From Bacteroidales bacterium (GTDB lineage Bacteria; Bacteroidota; Bacteroidia; Bacteroidales; WCHB1-69), in contig JAISAD010000151.1 in assembly GCA_031266895.1 (NCBI GenBank), forward strand, positions 1 through 19,936: 19,936 nucleotides of DNA, given 5' to 3'. The notes below the pieces were generated by a model, which saw only the letters and a program-made list of their open reading frames with translations, searched no databases and was not told the origin of the DNA. Within the stretch, counting starts at the first letter, position 1. Each line of letters starts with the position of its first letter. Below are positions 14,113-19,936 of the stretch, piece after piece. The translations under genes were made by a program, and so were the position numbers.

Positions 14113-16851
14113 TCACATCACCGTAATCACTCCACTTACCATTTTACTTTTCTTGTCAAAGGCTCGATAAGTGACTACATAAGAGTAAACACCCTGTATG
14201 AACTGCCCCTTTATTTTGCCGTCCCAGCGAAAGTTGGGAGAGGTGGAACTGAATACGCACCCGCCCCAGCGGTCGTAAATGAAAATAGAGAGTTCTAACA
14301 CTTCGGCGGCGGCAGGAAGGTAAAAGTAATCGTTAATGCCATCAGCGTTAGCGGGTGTAATGGAACTGGGAAAAACAATTGCCGTAGGGCATCGTTCTAT
14401 TATAAAATGGTCAAAAATTTCACAGTTTTGTTCGGTCACAATCACCGTATAGGTGCCGGGGTTTGTAACTGTAATATCCGGTGTCGTTTCGTTAGTATTC
14501 CAACGAATATTATTGTTAGGTGTAATAGCTGTAAGCGTTGTTTCATAGGTATCACAAAAATTGGGATTGGAAGAGTGAATTTCTACCGTAACTTCAGGCA
14601 ATTGCAGGGTGAGCGTTACTAAGCTGTCGCAGCCCCAAACGGTATGCAAAGGAAGTTCATAATGGTAAATTCCTGCGCTGTCCGGCTCAAGAACAAAACC
14701 GTGTTTGCGGTAGGGTTTTCCTACGCAAGCGATATCGTCAAAGTGCGTCTGTTTATGCGGATGTATGCCTAAATTTAATGTAACGAACGTATCGCATTCC
14801 ATGCTCTGAAAGTGTATTTTATAGGTGCCTGAACTGTTTAGCATGGTACCATAAAAATCGTAATATTCCGTTTCACAAATATCTACATTATTTATCACAA
14901 GCAAATCGAGCCTTAGTGTTATGAGGCTGTCACATCCCAAATGAGTATGCAATAACGGCAAAAATGTTCCAGGATGGTCATAAATATAAGGGCCGTAATG
15001 AAAGGGAAAATCGTCAGCATAGAGCGCAACAGTATCAAAATGATGGTAAACAGGTGCCACTTTCAGATGTAGTGTAGCCGCGCCGCAACGGACAACATTG
15101 GTTGCGGAGTCTGTTGCATGCCAATCGCTAATCACAGAATCTTTACGAAATCCCCATCTATTATAATTTTGGCCGAAACAAATCGTATCATAGAGCACCG
15201 TGTCAACAGGCTCAATATTGATATTATAACGAAGAGTATCGTATAGATGCCCAAGACAGTTATATCCGTGCAGTTTTATAATATTTATGACTTCAAAAGT
15301 ACCTGCTGTATTGTATTTATAGATAATACTGTCTCGAAAAAAAACGCTTCCATCCCCCATATTCCAAAACACAGAATCCGAATTTGATGCATTCGTTCTA
15401 AAATGAATTGTATCCGGTTGGCACCAATAACTGTTCGGGCCATATTCTGTAGATGCCATATCATCAATATACATAACCCTGTTCAGATTAATCATACTTG
15501 AACCAATGGAATAGGCATAACCTTTGGCACTTCCAAAACCATAAACATGTCCCACAAAACCTGTTGAGTTTCTTAAACGATGAGTTCCCTGATTAATGGT
15601 TATCCGTGCATAGGAGTATTCGGGATTTCCGGAAACGGGTTGAAATTCAGTTGCAATATTATTCCCATTCAATTGCATGGAATACACAGCGGATGTGGGA
15701 CAAACAATATTAACGGCATTTATGGTAATGGAGCCGTCGTCTGCCTGAAAAGTACTAAAAAGAATATCTTTAATTTGCTGTTCCACAGGAGAAATCCAAA
15801 CCATACTTGGATCACCCATATAAGAATTATCATAAGTTGAAGTAGTGTTATAGAGATTGATGGCACAAGGATTTGTGGCCTCAATATAGGCGATACCGGG
15901 ATTGGCCGGTAATACCCATTCATGAGTAGCATTAGCATTGAGCGTAGCGAGCAATACACCGTCTTTAAAAATTTGAGTGTTATTTTCGAGTGCGGTAATT
16001 TTTACAAAGTCGCCTCCCGTTCGGCTTAACGAAGAGGTAAGAACAAACTTTTTACCCCAGTAAGCTATGGGCATAGCCTGTTCAAAAATATGATCAAATC
16101 CATTATCCAAATTTGATGGAATTGTGGTTAGCACATTCCCGTTAAAAACTTGAATTTTTTTACAGTCTCTTGCCTTGACTTTCGTTCCAGACAAATCACC
16201 GTTCGTACCTCCCTGCTGGGAATAGACAAAATAAGTTTGTCCCGTGTTTAATGTTACAGGAAAAGATACATTGGCAGGTCTCCCCGCTTGTGTAACTTTT
16301 GTAGGTGTAATATCTACTATGGTATTGTTTTGAGTAGCAATAATAACGAAACATCCTCTGTTTGCGCCAGGACATGCAGTAGAACTTATGGCAGGAGTAA
16401 AATTTTGAACAATATATTCGTCTGCTAAAACAGGATTAGGCAATACAAAAGAGGCATCGAAAGAGTTGGTTGCCTCATTAGAGATAACCAAAGAGATGGT
16501 ATCTGTAGCTGATACTGACAATCCCAGGTTTTGAACTGATTCGGACACTTCATTATAGGCCTGGTCAAAAGGAATTTCAACAGTTGTAAGGCTATTTTGT
16601 GCTACATTTACGGTAGTCGTCCACGCATTACTCGGATTGCTAATCGTAACCTGACACGCATCTGAAGCTGAAATAATAGCCTTTAAATGCTCATTAAAAC
16701 CGGGATCGTTACAACCTTGATAACCGTTTTTCATGTAAGTTATAAAAAAGTTAGTCCCCTGTGTTGATGGTACTTGTGAGAAAACATTGCCCGACAATAA
16801 CCATAACAGCAATAGCATCGTAAACGCCAATAAATAACATTTCACCTTCAT
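14113..16851 (-). CDS. Secreted protein with IgGFc-binding-like, PKD and T9SS C-terminal domains
   Basis: 912 residues. A Sec signal peptide (1-25, ending NVFSQ) is followed by an IgGFc-binding-protein N-terminal-like region (about 140-355; FVIIATQNNTIVDITP, FDHIFEQAMPIAYWGKKFV). A PKD-like fold comes near 480-545 (FWNMGDGSVFF with YKYNTAGTFEV), then about four degenerate repeats (about 550-750) ending in CxxxxTLxL-like strands (GCDSLITLRL, ECDTFVTLNL, GCDSLVTLTL). The last 92 residues are a gliding-motility-associated (CHU_C, type B) domain: TPANADGINDYF, ELSIFIYDRWGGCVF, WDGKIKGQ and GVYSYVVTYR. The protein is therefore predicted to cross the outer membrane by type IX secretion and stay on the surface or be released; adhesion is a likely role. 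Monocistronic. Confidence 0.9.
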   Translation of the reverse strand: MKVKCYLLAFTMLLLLWLLSGNVFSQVPSTQGTNFFITYMKNGYQGCNDPGFNEHLKAIISASDACQVTISNPSNAWTTTVNVAQNSLTTVEIPFDQAYNEVSESVQNLGLSVSATDTISLVISNEATNSFDASFVLPNPVLADEYIVQNFTPAISSTACPGANRGCFVIIATQNNTIVDITPTKVTQAGRPANVSFPVTLNTGQTYFVYSQQGGTNGDLSGTKVKARDCKKIQVFNGNVLTTIPSNLDNGFDHIFEQAMPIAYWGKKFVLTSSLSRTGGDFVKITALENNTQIFKDGVLLATLNANATHEWVLPANPGIAYIEATNPCAINLYNTTSTYDNSYMGDPSMVWISPVEQQIKDILFSTFQADDGSITINAVNIVCPTSAVYSMQLNGNNIATEFQPVSGNPEYSYARITINQGTHRLRNSTGFVGHVYGFGSAKGYAYSIGSSMINLNRVMYIDDMASTEYGPNSYWCQPDTIHFRTNASNSDSVFWNMGDGSVFFRDSIIYKYNTAGTFEVINIIKLHGYNCLGHLYDTLRYNINIEPVDTVLYDTICFGQNYNRWGFRKDSVISDWHATDSATNVVRCGAATLHLKVAPVYHHFDTVALYADDFPFHYGPYIYDHPGTFLPLLHTHLGCDSLITLRLDLLVINNVDICETEYYDFYGTMLNSSGTYKIHFQSMECDTFVTLNLGIHPHKQTHFDDIACVGKPYRKHGFVLEPDSAGIYHYELPLHTVWGCDSLVTLTLQLPEVTVEIHSSNPNFCDTYETTLTAITPNNNIRWNTNETTPDITVTNPGTYTVIVTEQNCEIFDHFIIERCPTAIVFPSSITPANADGINDYFYLPAAAEVLELSIFIYDRWGGCVFSSTSPNFRWDGKIKGQFIQGVYSYVVTYRAFDKKSKMVSGVITVM

Positions 16852-16909
16852 ATTGTATTATTTTTGTAACATAAAATTACGCTTTACCTTAAAAAGTAAT
16901 AATGCGGGA

Positions 16910-16941
16910 CAAAAATACAACATATATATATATGCTCTCAA
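16910..16941 (-). promoter_or_regulatory. Candidate promoter of the T9SS-cargo gene
   Basis: TATTTTTG (16917-16910 on the minus strand) with TTG at 16941-16939, 21 bp away, slightly longer than normal. A TA dinucleotide run (16922-16932) lies in the spacer, and the -33 element falls in a small palindrome, CTCAATTTTTTGAG (16937-16950). Confidence 0.35.
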
Positions 16942-17100
16942 TTTTTTGAGAAAAAAATTGCAGCTTGCTGTCAAAAGTAAATAAAAATCTGAATAAAAAC
17001 AGGAAGCTCCATTCAGTTTTTCCGGATCAACAATCTAAACTTTAACTATTAACATAAGTTCGAGACAGGCAAAAGGAATAGAACAGCTGAAATTGCTTAA

Positions 17101-17688
17101 TTAATTGTCCTTATGCTGTTCTGCAAAATCCCTGCCGGCGTGCAAACATTGCAGGTTGATACTGACCATCTCTTCCCCTTTTTTACCAAAAATTTCCTGT
17201 ACGGCATTTTCGATCGCTTCAAACTCTATTTGAATAAATGGAGAGGCAGCGCCCAATATGACCATATTGGCTGAACGCGACGAACCTGCTTCTTTGGCAA
17301 TCCGATCGGCATCAATCACCACTTTTCGAGGTTGTTTATCCAGTTCGGCCATTAACACAGCCTCTTCCGGATAGTTGGAAATGTTAACGAATGGCTTGCT
17401 GTTGGTTATCAGCCAACCCTCTTTCGACAGCCAAGGCAGATAGCGCAATGCTTCCATTGGCTCTACCGAAATAATCAGGTCTGCTTGACCTTTGGGAATC
17501 AGATCGGAATAGATTTCGCGGTCAGCCAAGCGAAAATGCGACTGCACATCACCGCCTCGCTGACTCATGCCGTGCACTTCGGCCTGCTTCATATATAATC
17601 CTTTTTTTACTGCGGCATGACCCACAATAGACGCGATAGAGAGAATCCCCTGTCCCCCTACGCCTGCCAATATAATGTCTATCTTCAT
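17101..17688 (-). CDS. iorB: Indolepyruvate:ferredoxin oxidoreductase beta subunit
   Basis: 195 residues, the 2-oxoacid:acceptor oxidoreductase gamma-type domain. The nucleotide-binding start DIILAGVGGQGIL (4-16) and the AEVHGMSQRGGDVQSHFR segment (37-54) are diagnostic. With IorA it decarboxylates aryl pyruvates from Trp, Phe and Tyr to aryl-acetyl-CoA, passing electrons to ferredoxin, or runs in reverse to make aromatic amino acids from aryl acetates. It begins 12 bp after iorA ends, on the same strand. Confidence 0.93.
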   Translation of the reverse strand: MKIDIILAGVGGQGILSIASIVGHAAVKKGLYMKQAEVHGMSQRGGDVQSHFRLADREIYSDLIPKGQADLIISVEPMEALRYLPWLSKEGWLITNSKPFVNISNYPEEAVLMAELDKQPRKVVIDADRIAKEAGSSRSANMVILGAASPFIQIEFEAIENAVQEIFGKKGEEMVSINLQCLHAGRDFAEQHKDN

Positions 17689-17700
17689 TGTTTTATGTTT

Positions 17701-19305
17701 TTAATCATTATTTTTTTTAGCTTTTACCCTTTTACGCAAAGTCTGAATACATTCCCGTGTTGGAATTATAACTGAAACTCCTTGATATTCAATTTCTTTC
17801 TGAATAATCTTTACATTTTCGACATGATGTTGCCTTAGCGGATTGATAACACGAATATGTTCCTCTTCCACGCCTAACCCCTTGCATATCGCCCCCAAAC
17901 GCCCGAAAGCATGCGAATCTTGCCCGCCAGTCATGCCGGTAGTGCTATTATCAAGGATAAAAACCGTAACAGGCGTATTTTCGTAGATGGCATCCAGCAA
18001 AGATGTCATGCCGCTGTGCGTAAAAGTGGAGTCGCCGATAACGGCTACACAGGGCGATAAACCAGCATCTGCTGCACCTTTGGCCATAGTTATGGAAGCA
18101 CCCATATCCACTGTAGAATAGATGGCGCTATAGGGAGGCAACGCACCCAGAGTGTAACAGCCGATGTCGGAAAAGACTTTGCCCGGTCCATATTGCGTCA
18201 TCACCTCATTCAAGGCCACGTAGGTGTCTATGTGCGGACAACCCTGACAGAGTGCAGGCGGACGGGGCGTTACCAGTTCGGGCACAGGTGCGCCCACAGT
18301 ATCGGGCAAACCCAGCGCTTTAGCCAGCAAATTGGGATTCAGCTCTCCATCGCGCGGCAATGTACCATCGAGACGGCCCTTGGTGTTTCCCGTACGATTC
18401 AACAGCCCTCTAAGCTGTTCTTCGATAATAGGATAACCCTCTTCAGCCACTAAAACAGCTTCGCACTCATCCACTAATTTGGCAATCATCCGCACGGGAA
18501 GTGGATATTGCGAAATTTTAAGAACAGGATATGGAGATTCGCTGCCGATAAAGTTTTCCATTACATAATTGTAGGCAATGCCGGAAGCAATAATGCCCAA
18601 AGATTTATCTTTACCCTGAAAATAGCGGTTAAATCTGGATTTTTCGGCCTCCTTTTCCATCGGTTCCTGTTTGTCCAGCAATTCGCGATAGAAAATGCGT
18701 GCATTGGCCGGCAGCAAAATAAATTGCTTCGGATTATTTTCGATTTTGAGTGGATTTTGTGCCCTGACAGCTTTACGTGCTACGCCTGCGCGCGAATGCG
18801 CTAAACGGGTAGTAACGCGCAATAATACCGGAATATGGTATTTTTCCGAAAAATCAAAAGCTTCGTAAGTCATATCGTAGGCCTCCTGTTGATTAGCCGG
18901 CTCAAAAGTGGGCAGCAGGGCAAATTTGGCATAATAACGCGAGTCCTGCTCATCCTGCGAGGAGTGCATTGAGGGGTCATCGGCCACAAGTACTACCAAA
19001 CCACCATTAGCACCGGTAATGGCCGAATTCATAAATGGGTCGGCAGCTACATTCAGACCGACATGCTTCATACAAACCAACGCACGCTTGCCAGCGTATG
19101 ACATTCCGATAGCAGATTCCATAGCAGTTTTTTCGTTACCCGCCCACTCACTGTGCACATGATCTTCAACAGCCTGTTTTGAGTGTTGAATATATTCGGT
19201 AATCTCCGTTGAGGGAGTGCCCGGATAGGCATACACGCCCGACAAACCGGCATCAAGCGCCGCCTGAGCAATCGCTTCATCCCCTAATAAAAGTAGTTTT
19301 GACAT
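17701..19305 (-). CDS. iorA: Indolepyruvate:ferredoxin oxidoreductase alpha subunit, short form
   Basis: 534 residues. The N-terminal pyrimidine-type domain opens with LLLGDEAIAQAALDAG and YAYPGTPSTEI (26-36). The thiamine diphosphate site is GDSTFTHSG (424-432) to DNSTTGMTGGQ (452-462). CQGCPH (353-358) is the conserved internal cysteine pair. The protein ends at about 534, just after the RECI segment. Archaeal IorA continues for about 100 residues with two [4Fe-4S] ferredoxin-type motifs, which are absent here, and no separate ferredoxin gene follows. First gene of the iorAB operon. Confidence 0.93.
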   Translation of the reverse strand: MSKLLLLGDEAIAQAALDAGLSGVYAYPGTPSTEITEYIQHSKQAVEDHVHSEWAGNEKTAMESAIGMSYAGKRALVCMKHVGLNVAADPFMNSAITGANGGLVVLVADDPSMHSSQDEQDSRYYAKFALLPTFEPANQQEAYDMTYEAFDFSEKYHIPVLLRVTTRLAHSRAGVARKAVRAQNPLKIENNPKQFILLPANARIFYRELLDKQEPMEKEAEKSRFNRYFQGKDKSLGIIASGIAYNYVMENFIGSESPYPVLKISQYPLPVRMIAKLVDECEAVLVAEEGYPIIEEQLRGLLNRTGNTKGRLDGTLPRDGELNPNLLAKALGLPDTVGAPVPELVTPRPPALCQGCPHIDTYVALNEVMTQYGPGKVFSDIGCYTLGALPPYSAIYSTVDMGASITMAKGAADAGLSPCVAVIGDSTFTHSGMTSLLDAIYENTPVTVFILDNSTTGMTGGQDSHAFGRLGAICKGLGVEEEHIRVINPLRQHHVENVKIIQKEIEYQGVSVIIPTRECIQTLRKRVKAKKNND

Positions 19306-19376
19306 ATTGTTTTATTTTTATTTTATTGATTTGTAATATACTTATGAAAGTCTGATATATCGTTCAAATTGACGAG

Positions 19377-19384
19377 CAAAAATA
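19377..19384 (-). promoter_or_regulatory. -7 box in front of iorA
   Basis: TATTTTTG on the minus strand, about 70 bp upstream of the iorA ATG. No TTG at the proper upstream distance was seen. Confidence 0.3.
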
Positions 19385-19490
19385 CACGAAATTTTTGAAA
19401 TCTCGATTTACGGGTGAAAAGATTTTTTCTGAAACGATGCAGTTTCCCGTTAAAAGGATACCCAAAAAACAATCGCTCCTGTGTATTCTT

Positions 19491-19515
19491 GCCAGGGCAC
19501 GGGGTGTCCCTTGGC
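19491..19515. repeat. GC-rich hairpin
   Basis: GCCAGGG-CAC-GGG-GTG-T-CCC-T-TGGC folds as a nested stem with two unpaired T bases. Possibly part of a dispersed palindromic element. Confidence 0.5.
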
Positions 19516-19620
19516 CGGGATGCAGTAAAATAAACTTCTTCTTTACTGATAAAATCCCGCCGGGACTTTGCCGCATTCTCTACACAGCAGGAGAAAAAAG
19601 CCGGCTTAAGGAGAGCGATG

Positions 19621-19730
19621 AATTTCCATAGTGACGGAAGTAAATTTCCATAGTGATGGAAGTTTTGCTGCGTCACTATGAAAAAATATTTCCATCGTGA
19701 CGGAAATTTACGTGCGTCACGATGGAATTT
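19621..19730. repeat. Array of 22-bp palindromic units
   Basis: Direct units start at 19622 and 19644 (ATTTCCATAGTGAyGGAAG). A third partial inverted copy, CGTCACTATG (19671-19680), complements the first. A fourth unit, ATTTCCATCGTGACGGAAAT (19688-19707), has an inverted partner at 19715-19727 (13-bp perfect match with 19690-19702). Unit 2 is itself a perfect small hairpin (TTCCAT-AGTG-ATGGAA, 19646-19661). Spacing is not a multiple of three and there are no uniform repeats, so it is neither coding nor CRISPR. Confidence 0.8.
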
Positions 19731-19829
19731 TACCTTTAAAAATTCAAGCCTGTTTTTGAGTCGCATGGAGTTGCTTTTGGTACTGCAAAAAGAGTGCCTT
19801 TTAATGAAAAGGAACCAAAAAAACACTCA

Positions 19830-19860
19830 TTAGCTGATTTAATTCTTTTTAGTATTTTTG
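19830..19860 (+). promoter_or_regulatory. Promoter of the gene at the right edge
   Basis: TTAG at 19830-19833 (three of four matches to TTTG), 19 bp, TATTTTTG at 19853-19860. The leader to the ATG at 19906 is about 38 nt. The box and following bases (GTATTTTTGCACTC) are identical to those before tRNA-Lys. Confidence 0.5.
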
Positions 19861-19905
19861 CACTCAAAATTGTATAAAATTAATAGCAACTTAAAAAAAA
19901 CAACC

Positions 19906-19936
19906 ATGAAGCCGATAAAAGTAACATTATGGATTG
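19906..19936 (+). CDS. Start of a gene cut by the window edge
   Basis: ATG at 19906 after an A-rich leader and a good promoter. Ten codons are visible (MKPIKVTLWI), consistent with the start of a signal peptide or membrane protein. No function can be given. Confidence 0.5.
   Translation, partial: MKPIKVTLWI

Larger units (their letters stand above)
19306..19905. other. 600-bp intergenic region rich in palindromes
   Basis: No credible gene; frames on both strands run through the repeats. Contents: a TATTTTTG -7 box for iorA (minus strand, 19384-19377) without a clear -33; a GC-rich imperfect hairpin at 19491-19515; TCCCGCCGGGA near 19554-19564; AAGCCGGCTT at 19598-19607; the 22-bp-period array at 19621-19730; and the promoter at 19830-19860. 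The GC content of 19490-19610 stands out from the AT-rich surroundings. Confidence 0.6.

Noticed and set aside
16978..17026. Terminator after iorB
   Set aside because: CTGAAT and ATTCAG can pair around a 16-nt loop, but the stem is short and not followed by a T run on the minus strand.
19621..19730. Possible CRISPR array
   Set aside because: Units are short, palindromic, in both orientations and directly adjacent, with no unique spacers and no cas genes.
19323..19826. Open frame of 167 codons on the minus strand upstream of iorA
   Set aside because: It runs straight through the palindromic repeats and the iorA promoter region, has no domain, and its composition reflects the repeats. Treated as non-coding.

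Overview
The window looks like ordinary chromosome from a Bacteroidota (Bacteroidetes) species, most likely an anaerobic Bacteroidales-type organism. Four things point there. Several upstream regions carry the phylum's -33/-7 promoter form, TTTG or TTG, about 19 bp, then TAnnTTTG, usually seen here as TATTTTTG. There is a cell-surface protein ending in a type IX secretion (gliding-motility-type) C-terminal domain. There is a PorE-like protein with TPR, PD40 propeller, carboxypeptidase-regulatory and OmpA domains. Finally, the ammonia-lyase closely resembles the Flavobacterium tyrosine ammonia-lyase, and an IorAB pair suggests anaerobic 2-oxoacid metabolism. No phage, transposon, CRISPR array or defence locus was seen.

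Layout, left to right. 1-409 is mostly intergenic, with a 21-bp tandem/inverted repeat and a possible 52-codon small ORF. 410-3126 (+) holds mazG and a porE-like gene. 3154-6154 (-) is a three-gene operon: a short-chain dehydrogenase, an LD-carboxypeptidase, and an unusual single ORF that joins a PlsC-type acyltransferase to a complete RdgB/HAM1 nucleotide pyrophosphatase. 6198-6271 (-) is tRNA-Arg(CCG). 6486-7424 (+) is a lipoprotein of unknown function with two similar halves. 7556-7628 (+) is tRNA-Lys(UUU). 7773-9769 (-) is mlaE-mlaF-cvpA, followed on the same strand by a DUF819 membrane protein (9838-11037). 11150-12409 (+) is rimM-trmN6. 12465-13994 (-) is an aromatic amino acid ammonia-lyase with no pigment genes beside it. 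14113-16851 (-) is the large secreted protein. 17101-19305 (-) is iorA-iorB. 19306-19905 is a palindrome-rich intergenic stretch with a 22-bp-period hairpin array, and a new gene begins at 19906 (+).

Functionally the segment combines nucleotide-pool sanitation (MazG and the RdgB domain), envelope upkeep (LdcA, acyltransferase, MlaEF), RNA maturation (RimM, TrmN6, two tRNAs), type IX secretion or its cargo, and amino-acid-derived 2-oxoacid metabolism (IorAB). The least ordinary features are the acyltransferase-RdgB fusion, the orphan tyrosine-ammonia-lyase-like gene, the two palindromic repeat arrays near the ends of the window, and a tRNA-Arg whose elbow pair 19-56 appears changed from G-C to A-U. 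I saw no clear evidence of a wholly new multi-gene system.
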